Assembly: GCF_000420665.1 (NCBI RefSeq)
Contig: NZ_ATVJ01000001.1
Coordinates: 1,116,001-1,180,000, forward strand
Origin: Ponticaulis koreensis DSM 19734
GTDB taxonomy: Bacteria; Pseudomonadota; Alphaproteobacteria; Caulobacterales; Hyphomonadaceae
Direction of reading: 5' to 3'
DNA length: 64,000 nucleotides
In this document: one piece after another, positions 15,598-23,557 of the stretch
Layout: the number at the start of each line of letters is the position of its first letter
Numbering within the stretch: position 1 is the first letter of the stretch
Notes under the pieces: model-generated
Told to the model about the DNA's origin: nothing
What the model saw: only the letters and a program-made list of their open reading frames with translations
The model's database searches: none
Translations under genes and position numbers: made by a program

Positions 15598-17577
15598 TCA
15601 GAACCTGAGCCGGACACCTCCATTAATGATGAAGCCGTCATTGCGCGACCATATATCCGTCGTCCAGCGTCCTGATGGCGCACGCGCAGGTAGCAGGATC
15701 GGCTCCTCACGGGTCTGGCGGACATCCAGAATATTCTCCGCATTGATGAACCAGCTTGCCGGGCCAACGGTGATTTCGCCGAGTAGTCCGACATCCAGAA
15801 AGCTATCGCTTTGAAGTCTGTAAGGGCTGTCTTCCACGCGTTGCTCGCCAGTGTAATACATTTCAAGGCCCAGCCGGAATTCGCCGTGCCGCTCCCACAT
15901 GGCAACCATGCCAGCCGAGTGGCGCGGCGTGAGGGCTATATCTTGTATCCCGCCCAGCCCGTCCGGCTCGCTGGAATCGACGAAGAGATAGCTGCCGGTA
16001 ATTTTGAAATCTTCCCACATATAGCGGAGCAGGAGCTCGGTACCGCGTATTTGCGACGTGCCGTCCGAATTGACGAGTTCTACCCGATCAAGCGAACCAC
16101 CCGCCTGGCTAGAGAAGGGTTCAAGTTCTGTCACGCCGTCTACATTAGAGGCGAAGAAGGTCGCATTGGCTTCTATAGAGCCCGAACGGTATCCAACATC
16201 GAAAGCGGCCGTCTGGGCCGTTTCTTCGCGTAGCCCGCTTAGCGGTGATAGACGCGATAGACCAGCTGCCTCTATCTCTTCCACGAACGGGGTCGGGGCA
16301 AAATAGCCCTCTGCCACAGAGCCGCGGAACGTCCAGTTGCCAGGGCGATATAGCACCGAGAGGCGTGGACTGAACTGCGTGCCATATGTGCTGTGGTCAT
16401 CCAGCCGCCCGCTAAGCGACAGTGTGAGGTCTGCGTTCAGATCGTAATCCACCTCGCCGAAAATGCCCGGCACGTCATAGGTGTAATCGAATGCAGGATA
16501 GGTATCCGACTGGAAACGGTCAGACTGGTAAGCGATGCCGAGCACCCAATCGAGCCGGTTAAGGTCGCCGGAAAGAGAGGCTTCCAGAAGATAGCTTTCA
16601 TGGCGGTCCTCATCCCGCGCGTCACCAAACTGGTGCTCATGGTTCTGGACCATGGCCGACGTTCTCAGGTGAGCTGAGAGGGTGTCGGTAAGCTCTGTGT
16701 TGGCGATGAGGCCGCCATCAATTCGTGTCGTCTCCTGTGACTGGATGAATGGCTGCCCGTCAGGCGCAACGCGTCCGTCCAGCGTTCCCCCATCGCGGTC
16801 TTCTGCCATCAGGCCGAGCGTGGCATAGATGTTTGTGCCCTCGCCATTCTCCCAGAACAGGCGTGGACGAGCGGTCACCCGCTCATAGCCGGGCATATCG
16901 ATCCAGCCGTCGCCATCAAAATCGACTTTATCCTGACGGTGCAGACCAAGCGTGAGTGACGTACCGAGCTCGTCTGTGACGGGCGCGGCGAAATAACCGG
17001 TCAGATCCTGTCCACTGCGAGAGGTGGCATTGAGCAGAACCTCACCTTCAGGCTCATCGCCCGGTAGACGTGAGAGCAGGTTGATCACTCCGCCCAGCGC
17101 AGAACCGCCATACAGCGACGAGGCTGCGCCCTTGATCACATCAACGCGTCGAAGATCAGTTGGCGGGATTTGCAGGAGCCCCAGCGATGAGGCCTGACCA
17201 CCATAGAGCGGCAAGCCGTCTGCCAGAAGCTGGGTATAGCGACCATAAAGCCCTTGCACGCGCACATTGGCCGCGCCGAGCGCAGGTGAGGTCACCTGCA
17301 CGCGTATGCCGCCCGTTTCGTTGACAAGGGTCGCGATATTGCCCGGCCGCATAATCGCCTTTTCCTCGATTTCTTCGAGATTGATGCTTTCGATACGCGT
17401 GGACTGGTCCTGCGCGACACGGCCAGAGCGCGTGGTGGTGACGACAACCGTATTCATGGTGGCTTCTTCGTCATGATGTTCGCTGTCTTCCGGGTGTACG
17501 GCCTGAGCGTAGGCTGGTGCGGCCAGAAGCGCGCACAGCGTTAAACCCGCAGCGGTGCTGCGAAAATGTTTAGGCAT
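15598..17577 (-). CDS. TonB-dependent receptor, possibly for a metal or metal chelate
   Basis: A 659-residue outer-membrane receptor of the BtuB/FepA/ZnuD class. Signal peptide ends AYAQA; next comes a short His/Glu-rich segment (HPEDSEHHDEE), the TonB-box-like TVVVTTTR, the plug (about 45-165, including VDVIKGAASSLYGGSALGGV) and a 22-strand-type barrel ending GGVRLRF. The His-rich segment and the His-rich periplasmic protein encoded immediately upstream suggest Zn, Cu or a similar metal; this is inference. AGGTAAAA precedes the ATG. It is the last gene of a likely three-gene run (lipoprotein, His-rich protein, receptor). Confidence 0.85.
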   Translation of the reverse strand: MPKHFRSTAAGLTLCALLAAPAYAQAVHPEDSEHHDEEATMNTVVVTTTRSGRVAQDQSTRIESINLEEIEEKAIMRPGNIATLVNETGGIRVQVTSPALGAANVRVQGLYGRYTQLLADGLPLYGGQASSLGLLQIPPTDLRRVDVIKGAASSLYGGSALGGVINLLSRLPGDEPEGEVLLNATSRSGQDLTGYFAAPVTDELGTSLTLGLHRQDKVDFDGDGWIDMPGYERVTARPRLFWENGEGTNIYATLGLMAEDRDGGTLDGRVAPDGQPFIQSQETTRIDGGLIANTELTDTLSAHLRTSAMVQNHEHQFGDARDEDRHESYLLEASLSGDLNRLDWVLGIAYQSDRFQSDTYPAFDYTYDVPGIFGEVDYDLNADLTLSLSGRLDDHSTYGTQFSPRLSVLYRPGNWTFRGSVAEGYFAPTPFVEEIEAAGLSRLSPLSGLREETAQTAAFDVGYRSGSIEANATFFASNVDGVTELEPFSSQAGGSLDRVELVNSDGTSQIRGTELLLRYMWEDFKITGSYLFVDSSEPDGLGGIQDIALTPRHSAGMVAMWERHGEFRLGLEMYYTGEQRVEDSPYRLQSDSFLDVGLLGEITVGPASWFINAENILDVRQTREEPILLPARAPSGRWTTDIWSRNDGFIINGGVRLRF

Positions 17578-17642
17578 AAGATTTTACCTGTATTGAAACT
17601 GGAATCAGTGCGCCTTGAATGAGCGCGGTGATGGCATCAGTT

Positions 17643-17996
17643 TCAGGCGCGCGGAGGCCGGAATAGCGATGGTGCTGCGCCGTTTACCAGCGTCTCCGCA
17701 GTCAATTGATATCGCGTAGACGGGCTGTACGGCTCTGAAACAGGCGGAACATTGTCCCGTGCCAGAATATGAACATGGCAGCTGCCGCAATTGTGCCGGT
17801 GATGCTCGTGGTCATGTTCGTTTGCGGGTGCGCTTTGTTCGGGATTGTCATGGCTGGTCTGCTCGCAGACAATTTCGGGCGCGGCCTCAGTATGGTTCGC
17901 TTCTGCAATCGGCGCTGCGATCATCACAGCGGCAAACATCAGGGCGAGCCCGATCCTCAACGCAGCGATGACTGAGTGCATTTTCATGAAGGCCAT
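17643..17996 (-). CDS. Small exported His/Cys-rich protein, possibly metal-binding
   Basis: A 117-residue protein with a signal peptide (RIGLALMFAAVMIAAPIAEA) and a striking cluster EHDHEHHRHNCGSCHVH at about residues 60-77, an evident candidate site for zinc, copper or cobalt. It recalls small CzcI/DUF2946-type proteins encoded next to metal transporters, but I cannot assign it firmly. It ends 65 nt before the receptor start on the same strand. No strong Shine-Dalgarno; Met4 or Met6 could be the real start. Confidence 0.65.
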   Translation of the reverse strand: MAFMKMHSVIAALRIGLALMFAAVMIAAPIAEANHTEAAPEIVCEQTSHDNPEQSAPANEHDHEHHRHNCGSCHVHILARDNVPPVSEPYSPSTRYQLTAETLVNGAAPSLFRPPRA

Positions 17997-18072
17997 TTAT
18001 TTCTGCGTGTGACGATACCCGCGCAGAGATCGCTAGCATTCCGACTGTCGTTTTGCAAGCCATTCGCAAAGA

Positions 18073-18807
18073 TTATTGGCGCACAGGGAAACACCGTCCG
18101 CGATCATACTCTTCGGCAGCTGCCTGATAGGCCGCTCTCAGATGTGTCCGCACGGCGTGCTGTTCGGGCGCGGGCATTATAAATGACGCGATGACATCGT
18201 TGGAAAAGCCCGGTGAGTTCGCTGAGAAATCAGTAGCAATCTCCGCCGGTGCCCCGTTGAGGAGCCACCCGGTGAAGGGCGCCATCTGAGCCTGCGTTGC
18301 AACGGTCGCGCCGCCATCAATATACATGTCTAGATCGGGTGCGCGCTCGAACGTGGTGGCGACTTTGGTGATCGTATAGACTTCAGCCGCGCTGTTATTC
18401 TGGTCTACGGCGTCCATTACGAGGAATGGCGCGGATGCATCATGGCCATCATGATGGAAGGAGAAAGCGCCCGGCGCATACAGACCGTATATCGGAGGCG
18501 CTTCCATGCTGATCTTGATGGGCTCGGCATCGGAAAAGTCGAGGTTCGAGCCAACAAAATCGACGGTCAGGGCGAATTTTGTATTGTCTGCGAAGGCGAG
18601 CCTCAGGCCTTCGGGCATGTTGATGTCGGGCACATCATATTCGGTTCGCACCGAAAACTCGTAGGATGTGACCGCGCCATTATCATAGCGCAGTAGCGCA
18701 AAGACACCGTCGACGCGTTCCTGACAGGTTTGCGGCTCCAGTGGATCAGGGCCGCCCCCGCAGGCGGCCAGAAGCAACACGCTGCTTAGAACTGCTTTCC
18801 GGAACAT
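18073..18807 (-). CDS. Lipoprotein of unknown function
   Basis: A 244-residue protein with a clear lipobox (LLLAAC, Cys16) followed by GGG, and GGGGAG before the ATG. The mature part is beta-rich with acidic patches, contains a short His cluster (FHHDGHDASAPF) and ends with a helix and a Cys. No family recognised. It is 76 nt upstream of the His-rich protein on the same strand, so it may belong to the same metal-related group. Confidence 0.7.
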   Translation of the reverse strand: MFRKAVLSSVLLLAACGGGPDPLEPQTCQERVDGVFALLRYDNGAVTSYEFSVRTEYDVPDINMPEGLRLAFADNTKFALTVDFVGSNLDFSDAEPIKISMEAPPIYGLYAPGAFSFHHDGHDASAPFLVMDAVDQNNSAAEVYTITKVATTFERAPDLDMYIDGGATVATQAQMAPFTGWLLNGAPAEIATDFSANSPGFSNDVIASFIMPAPEQHAVRTHLRAAYQAAAEEYDRGRCFPVRQ

Positions 18808-18982
18808 CAGCTGTCTCCCCCGCTAAAGACCGTATAAATTGTAGCAGAATTTGCGATAAGCTCAAAATTGAGTGTGCAAATCGGGTGTCTGTCCGCCTCA
18901 GGTCATGTGCATCCGGAGAAAAACACATCTGGTGTGATGAACGAGCCTGAGGCACTCTTCAGCGAAAAGATCGGGGGAAGAC

Positions 18983-19645
18983 ATGTTCATTGGCCATTAC
19001 TCGACGGCATTTGCGGCGCGAAAGCTGAAGCCTGCCATACCGCTCTGGCATGTGTTTATTGCCGCGCAGCTGGTGGATTTTGGCTGGGCGATTCTCGTTA
19101 TGCTGGGCGTGGAGAAAGTGCGGGTCATTCCGCACTTCATGGAAGCCTCCATGCTGGACCTCTATTACATGCCCTACACCCACTCCCTGCCGGGTAGCAT
19201 GATCTGGGCGATCGGGGCAGGGGCGCTTTATGGCCTGTTCTGGAAAGGGGAGAGAAAGCTCTCAGCGGGGCTGATTTTCGGCGCGGTGGTCTTCTCTCAC
19301 TGGCTTTTGGACCTCATCGTCCATGCGCCCGATCTTCTGCTCTATCCGGGCGGGCCGATGGTTGGCTTCGCGCTCTGGAATTCGCTGGTGTGGAGCCAGC
19401 TGGTTGAAGGCGGGCTGCTCCTTGCCGGTTTTGCGCTCTACATGGTCTGCACCAAGCCGAAGACCAAAGCGGGCGTGTGGGCGCCCTTTGCCCTTCTTGC
19501 CTTCATGATCGCGCTTCAGGCCTATAATCATATTCCGGTTGAGGTGCCGCCAACGCCGTTTGTCTTCTCCGTCATGGGGCTGTTTGCCTATTCGCTTCTG
19601 GCGTTTCTGGCCTGGCTGACGGACAGAACGCGGGAGGCGGTTTAG
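18983..19645 (+). CDS. Multi-pass membrane protein resembling metal-dependent-hydrolase-like (YdjM/DUF4184) proteins
   Basis: A 220-residue integral membrane protein with about six hydrophobic segments. Conserved-looking polar residues sit in or near the membrane: GHYSTAFAA at the start, PHFMEASMLDLYYMPYTHSLPGS in the middle and FSHWLLDLIVHAPDL later. His and Asp in such places are typical of the YdjM/DUF4184-like group, formerly annotated as membrane-bound metal-dependent hydrolases. Function unknown. GGGGGAAG precedes the ATG. It is divergent from the lipoprotein gene. Confidence 0.7.
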   Translation: MFIGHYSTAFAARKLKPAIPLWHVFIAAQLVDFGWAILVMLGVEKVRVIPHFMEASMLDLYYMPYTHSLPGSMIWAIGAGALYGLFWKGERKLSAGLIFGAVVFSHWLLDLIVHAPDLLLYPGGPMVGFALWNSLVWSQLVEGGLLLAGFALYMVCTKPKTKAGVWAPFALLAFMIALQAYNHIPVEVPPTPFVFSVMGLFAYSLLAFLAWLTDRTREAV

Positions 19646-19665
19646 GCCACTTTGTTTCACATTCA

Positions 19666-19705
19666 TTGTCATCCCGTGCGCGGTGCAGCGAAGAGCCGGC
19701 ACCAA
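19666..19705 (+). repeat. Possible remnant of a dispersed intergenic repeat
   Basis: TTGTCATCCCGTGCGCGGTG followed by CAGCGAAGAGCCGGCACC resembles the widespread alphaproteobacterial GTCATCCCG-type intergenic repeats, with partially self-complementary halves. No second copy is visible in this window. Confidence 0.3.
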
Positions 19706-19778
19706 GCAACTTTTCACGCAATCTCAAATTGATACATGACGTGCCTTAGTACATGCTGTGCGCCACGGAGTGATTTAA

Positions 19779-20636
19779 TTGATGACCAGCTTATCCCCAT
19801 TTACGCCTGAATATTTCGAAAAGCTGGAAGCGTTTGTTCTGAACGACCTGCGCCGTGAAGGAATGACCTTCTTCGATGAGGCCTGGCCGCTAATGTTCGA
19901 AGCTATCGGCGATCGCCATGGTGATGAGAATGTTCGAATAAAAAAGCGTTCTCAGCATTTATGGCGGGCAATTGGTGCGATGCGCCGGCACGACATTCCA
20001 GTGCCGGAGAGCTATATGCAGGAGGCCTTAACCGCCAATGAGGAGATAGAGCGGCTTCCTGTATTTTTTGCGCTTGGCAATAGAGATTACGAAAAAGCGG
20101 TGGCAGGCCTTTTAGCTGCTCAGGGAAAAACGATAATCGAAAGGTTCAAGATCGATGTTGGATTGTTCCTGAAAAAAAAATCTGAACGGCTCTATCGAAA
20201 TCGCGGCCCGAAAAAGGATAAAAGCGTAAAAAAGGGAACGAAAGCGTTTTCTGAACTGATGCCGATCTTTGCCTTCTCAGACCTTACCATTACACGGTCG
20301 ACAACGAGAATGTTTGAGGTGGTTCACGCGTCGGGCCGTTCCGGGGCGCGGATCGAACACGATATCGATTATTTATCGGAAATGTATCCGCAGCCGACAA
20401 TATTCTTTTATCCCACAGAAGGAAGCCGTTTGGGCTATCAACTGCATCGACTTACAATGGACCTCCTGCCGCTATCCATGCATCCATTAACGCTGACGCT
20501 AAATGGATTTTCAGACGAAGAGAAACTTCACGTTCGGATACTGCAGTTTTATTGCACGATGCGCATCCCAGGTATCATTGCGCGGTTTCTGACCGAGATT
20601 TCTTCCGAGGGCGAACTGAATCTTCCTGATGTTTAA
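19779..20636 (+). CDS. Unrecognised 285-residue protein
   Basis: No family recognised. A soluble protein without signal peptide, rich in charged residues, with a Lys-rich stretch (LFLKKKSERLYRNRGPKKDK) at about residues 125-145 and hydrophobic segments such as MPIFAFSDLTI and TIFFYPTEGSRLGY. Sampled lines have about 42-45 % G+C, much lower than the neighbouring opgG or nrdA, and include a run of nine A in the coding sequence (near 20171). The start could be Met1 or Met2. It is convergent with nrdA and stands alone. Together with the gene at 14174 it brackets the segment that separates nrdA from nrdB. Confidence 0.7.
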   Translation: MMTSLSPFTPEYFEKLEAFVLNDLRREGMTFFDEAWPLMFEAIGDRHGDENVRIKKRSQHLWRAIGAMRRHDIPVPESYMQEALTANEEIERLPVFFALGNRDYEKAVAGLLAAQGKTIIERFKIDVGLFLKKKSERLYRNRGPKKDKSVKKGTKAFSELMPIFAFSDLTITRSTTRMFEVVHASGRSGARIEHDIDYLSEMYPQPTIFFYPTEGSRLGYQLHRLTMDLLPLSMHPLTLTLNGFSDEEKLHVRILQFYCTMRIPGIIARFLTEISSEGELNLPDV

Positions 20637-20731
20637 CAATCCGATGCTTTGCGGTGTGTGGGGTGCATTCCGCGTAGCAATGCACCAGAAACCACCGGCG
20701 CACATGAGTTGGTGCTTCGCTCATCCCTGCA

Positions 20732-20774
20732 ACAGCCTTGAGCGCGTTCTATGCGACGCCACACGTCGCTAGAA
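20732..20774 (-). repeat. Dispersed 43-nt hairpin element, copy B
   Basis: Minus-strand copy of the element at 5936-5978. Stem: TTCT, GCGACGT, loop GTG, GCGTCGC, AT, AGAA, then CGCGCTCAAGGCTGT. Compared with copy A the outer C-G pair is T-A, and two inner A-T pairs are C-G and G-C, so pairing is kept while sequence changes. It lies about 90 nt beyond the nrdA terminator, in the direction of nrdA. Beyond it a second 8-bp hairpin (GGTGCATT/AATGCACC) is visible toward 20665. Confidence 0.6.
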
Positions 20775-20865
20775 CAAACGAAGGTAAAGCATAGTTCTGG
20801 TAGGTTTTTATGGAACCGGTTTTGCGTCTTCACGGGAATTTACGGGTCGAAAGAAAGACCGCGCA

Positions 20866-20895
20866 CAATAAAAAAGCGGGCCGTAGCCCGCTTTT
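20866..20895 (-). terminator. Rho-independent terminator of nrdA
   Basis: Ten-base-pair stem AAAAGCGGGC/GCCCGCTTTT with a 4-nt loop, continuing into TTTATT on the minus strand. Confidence 0.9.
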
Positions 20896-20918
20896 CCTGA
20901 AACTCTTATGCGTCGGCC

Positions 20919-22790
20919 TTACTGGCAGGCGAGGCATTCTTCGTAATCGGTTGGCTCCTGAATCTGAAGCTCGCCTTCTTTCTTGCCTTCTGAACCAGCA
21001 AAGCTTGCGCGCTGAACAGACTTGGAGCGGCAATAGTAGAGCGACTTCAGGCCTTTTTCCCACGCCGTCCAGTGCAGCATGTGGAGGTCCCATTTGTTGA
21101 TGTCGCCCGGCAGGAAGAGGTTCAGAGACTGAGCCTGGCAGATGAACGGTGTGCGGTCTGCCGCCAGTTCGATGATCCAGCGCTGGTCAAGTTCGAAAGC
21201 TGTCTTGAAGATCGCTTTCTCGTCGTCTGTCAGACACTCAAGGTGCTGAACAGAGCCTTCATGCTCGAGCATGCTTGCCCAGACTTCCGGAGTGTTCTGG
21301 CCTTTTTCTTCCAGAAGCGCTTCCAGAGCTGCGTTCTTTACAGTGAAGGAGCCTGACAGCGTCTTGTGTGTGTAGACGTTTGCCGGAATTGGCTCGATGC
21401 CTGCAGATGTGCCGCCGCAAATGATAGAGATAGACGCTGTCGGCGCAATCGCCAGCTTGTGAGAGAAACGCGCCATCACGCCGTTCTCCGCTGCATCAGG
21501 GCATGCGCCGCGCTCTTTAGCGAGCTTAACAGACGCTGCATCTGCACCCTTGCGGATGTGTTTGAACATTGTGTTGTTCCAGACCTTCGCGCCAGCGCTT
21601 TCCAGAGGAATACGCATGGTTTGCAGGAAGGAGTGGAAGCCCATCAGGCCGAGGCCGACAGAACGCTCACGCTGGGCCGCATACACGGCACGCGCCATCT
21701 CGTTCGGAGCGCGCTGGATGAAGTCTTCCAGAACGTTGTCGAGGAAACGGAAAATGTCTTCGATGAACTGAGGATCAGACTTCCATTCGAGGAATTTCTC
21801 AGCGTTCAGAGAGGACAGGCAGCAAACAGCCGTACGCTCATTGCCGAGATGGTCTGTACCGGTTGGCAGAACGATCTCTGAGCAGAGATTGGACTGCTTC
21901 ACAGAGAGGCCGAGCTTGCGCTGGTGCGCAGGCATAGAGTTGTTCACTGTGTCAGTGAAGAGAAGGTATGGCTCGCCCGTCTGGATACGCAGCTCGAGGA
22001 TTTTCTGCCAGAGCTTACGTGCGTTCACAGTCTTGATGACTTCGCCGGACTTCGGAGAGAGAAGCTCGAACTCGCCATCGTCACGAACAGCTTCCATGAA
22101 GGCGTCTGTGATGTTCAGGCCGTGGTGCAGGTTGAGCGCTTTACGGTTGAAGTCGCCGGATGCCTTACGGATTTCGAGGAATTCCTCGATTTCCGGGTGG
22201 TGGATGTCCAGATAGCACGCTGCAGAACCGCGACGCAGAGAGCCCTGGCTGATTGCCAGAGTCAGGGAGTCCATCACGCGGATGAATGGGATAATGCCGG
22301 AAGTCTGACCGTTCTGACCGACTTTCTCGCCGATAGAACGTACGCTGCCCCAATATGTGCCGATGCCGCCGCCATTGGATGCGAGCCAGACATTCTCGTT
22401 CCATGTCTCGACAATGCCATCGAGGGAGTCATCGACAGTGTTCAGGAAGCAGGAGATTGGCAGACCGCGGTCCGCGCCACCATTTGAAAGGACTGGTGTC
22501 GCAGGCATGAACCAGAGCTTCGAGATATAGTCATAAATGCGCTGTGCGTGGTCAGCATCATCAGCGTAAGCTGTCGCAACGCGTGCAAACATGCCCTGAA
22601 AGGTTTCGCCGGGCAGGAGGTAACGATCCTCGAGGGTTTTCTTACCAAATTCAGTCAGATTCGCGTCACGTGAAGGATCAATCGTGATGCCTTCAACAAT
22701 GCGCAGATCCGAGTTCGCGCGCGGTTTACCCCGGCGCAGCTCTGATGCTGGTGTAGACTGTTCTGACTTCGCTGTAATCGTGCCCGACAT
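20919..22790 (-). CDS. nrdA: Class Ia ribonucleoside-diphosphate reductase, alpha subunit
   Basis: The 623-residue catalytic subunit. Redox cysteines Cys114 (GLPISCFLN) and Cys323/324 (AVCCLSSLN), the thiyl-radical site NLCSEI (Cys303, Glu305) and the thioredoxin-accessible C-terminal pair ECLACQ (Cys619, Cys622) are all present. The N-terminal ATP-cone of the E. coli enzyme is absent: the 10-stranded barrel starts within about 100 residues, so allosteric activity control by dATP is probably lacking or done differently. The partner nrdB is 7 kb away. Candidate NrdR and CtrA sites lie upstream. Confidence 0.96.
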   Translation of the reverse strand: MSGTITAKSEQSTPASELRRGKPRANSDLRIVEGITIDPSRDANLTEFGKKTLEDRYLLPGETFQGMFARVATAYADDADHAQRIYDYISKLWFMPATPVLSNGGADRGLPISCFLNTVDDSLDGIVETWNENVWLASNGGGIGTYWGSVRSIGEKVGQNGQTSGIIPFIRVMDSLTLAISQGSLRRGSAACYLDIHHPEIEEFLEIRKASGDFNRKALNLHHGLNITDAFMEAVRDDGEFELLSPKSGEVIKTVNARKLWQKILELRIQTGEPYLLFTDTVNNSMPAHQRKLGLSVKQSNLCSEIVLPTGTDHLGNERTAVCCLSSLNAEKFLEWKSDPQFIEDIFRFLDNVLEDFIQRAPNEMARAVYAAQRERSVGLGLMGFHSFLQTMRIPLESAGAKVWNNTMFKHIRKGADAASVKLAKERGACPDAAENGVMARFSHKLAIAPTASISIICGGTSAGIEPIPANVYTHKTLSGSFTVKNAALEALLEEKGQNTPEVWASMLEHEGSVQHLECLTDDEKAIFKTAFELDQRWIIELAADRTPFICQAQSLNLFLPGDINKWDLHMLHWTAWEKGLKSLYYCRSKSVQRASFAGSEGKKEGELQIQEPTDYEECLACQ

Positions 22791-22815
22791 GAGGATTCCC
22801 TGCTGACTAAAACCC

Positions 22816-22914
22816 TAATGGTATATGGTGAGTTGGACTGGATATCGCCATATGTGGCGCATGTAACCCCGCTCAACCCAATATATAGTGGTTCTAAGGT
22901 TAACTGTTGGTCAA
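22816..22914. promoter_or_regulatory. nrdA-proximal regulatory region with NrdR-like and CtrA-like sites
   Basis: ACCCAATATATAGTGG (22876-22891) matches 13 of 16 positions of the NrdR consensus as I know it; a poorer TAATGGTATATGGTGA (22816-22831) lies 60 bp closer to the gene. TTAA-N7-TCAA (22900-22914) is one base from the CtrA consensus. Confidence 0.45.
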
Positions 22915-23217
22915 CAGCCACATGAAGGCCATCAGGGCTTTTCCGTGTAAAAAAGGTTAACGCCTGTTAAGAACTAGAGTTGCACACAGGAAAAACAGTC
23001 GGTCTGCGGACCGTTTCATGACTCAAATTTTCAGTGATCACGGGGGTTTGCGAGGTCTGATTCAGATTTCTGATAATATCCACAGGGAAGTCTGAAAAAC
23101 TTTGTATTGACCTGTCAGTCGCGCCTTAAAATTAATCGGCAGGAGGGTGTATTTTTCACCCAGATATCGAATTTCAACACGACTCAATTGAATGGATAGG
23201 CAAATCACCTCCGCGCG

Positions 23218-23239
23218 CAGACACTAGATATAGTGTCTG
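23218..23239. promoter_or_regulatory. NrdR-box-like palindrome
   Basis: CAGACACTA, GATA, TAGTGTCTG: perfect 9-bp arms. The inner ACACTAGATATAGTGT (23221-23236) matches the 16-bp NrdR box well. It is 430 bp from the nrdA start and 320 bp from opgG, farther than usual. Confidence 0.5.
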
Positions 23240-23294
23240 GGCCAAAATCTGTGGTGACTGGCGATTCACCTGATTTGGCCTCTCGGTCAGCCTA

Positions 23295-23314
23295 GGCACA
23301 ATATATGGTGTGCC
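23295..23314. promoter_or_regulatory. Second NrdR-box-like palindrome
   Basis: GGCACAATATATGGTGTGCC: 6-bp perfect outer arms around an A+T core that matches the NrdR consensus at 14 of 16 positions by my alignment. It is 75 bp (about seven turns) from the first palindrome. Confidence 0.5.
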
Positions 23315-23557
23315 CAACCGGTCCGGCCTGTTTTCGAATAAGGCGGGGCATATCGGGTATGCGTCGTCTTTCCTCCTCAATTCTGCCCAAGAGTCGGTCT
23401 TCAAAGGCCGGGTTTGGCGCAGAACGCGCGGGTTTGTGGCAATCGTGTGGTTTTCGCGTCTGCTCCTGGAACCGGCGCACCGTCCGTGCATTGCCGTCAC
23501 TTGATTGTCTGAAGAGGTGCCCGCGCAAAGCTGCGGGCTGGATAGGCGGATCGTCCG

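Larger units (their letters stand above)
22915..23557. other. Long non-coding stretch between nrdA and opgG
   Basis: About 640 nt without a convincing gene: the open frames here on both strands have no ribosome-binding site and look like chance. The left half is A+T-rich, with TTAA motifs at 22957-22970. Two well-formed palindromes lie at 23218-23239 and 23295-23314 (described separately). I see no tRNA, known riboswitch or terminator hairpin. It must contain the opgG promoter and may contain a distal nrdA promoter. Confidence 0.6.
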
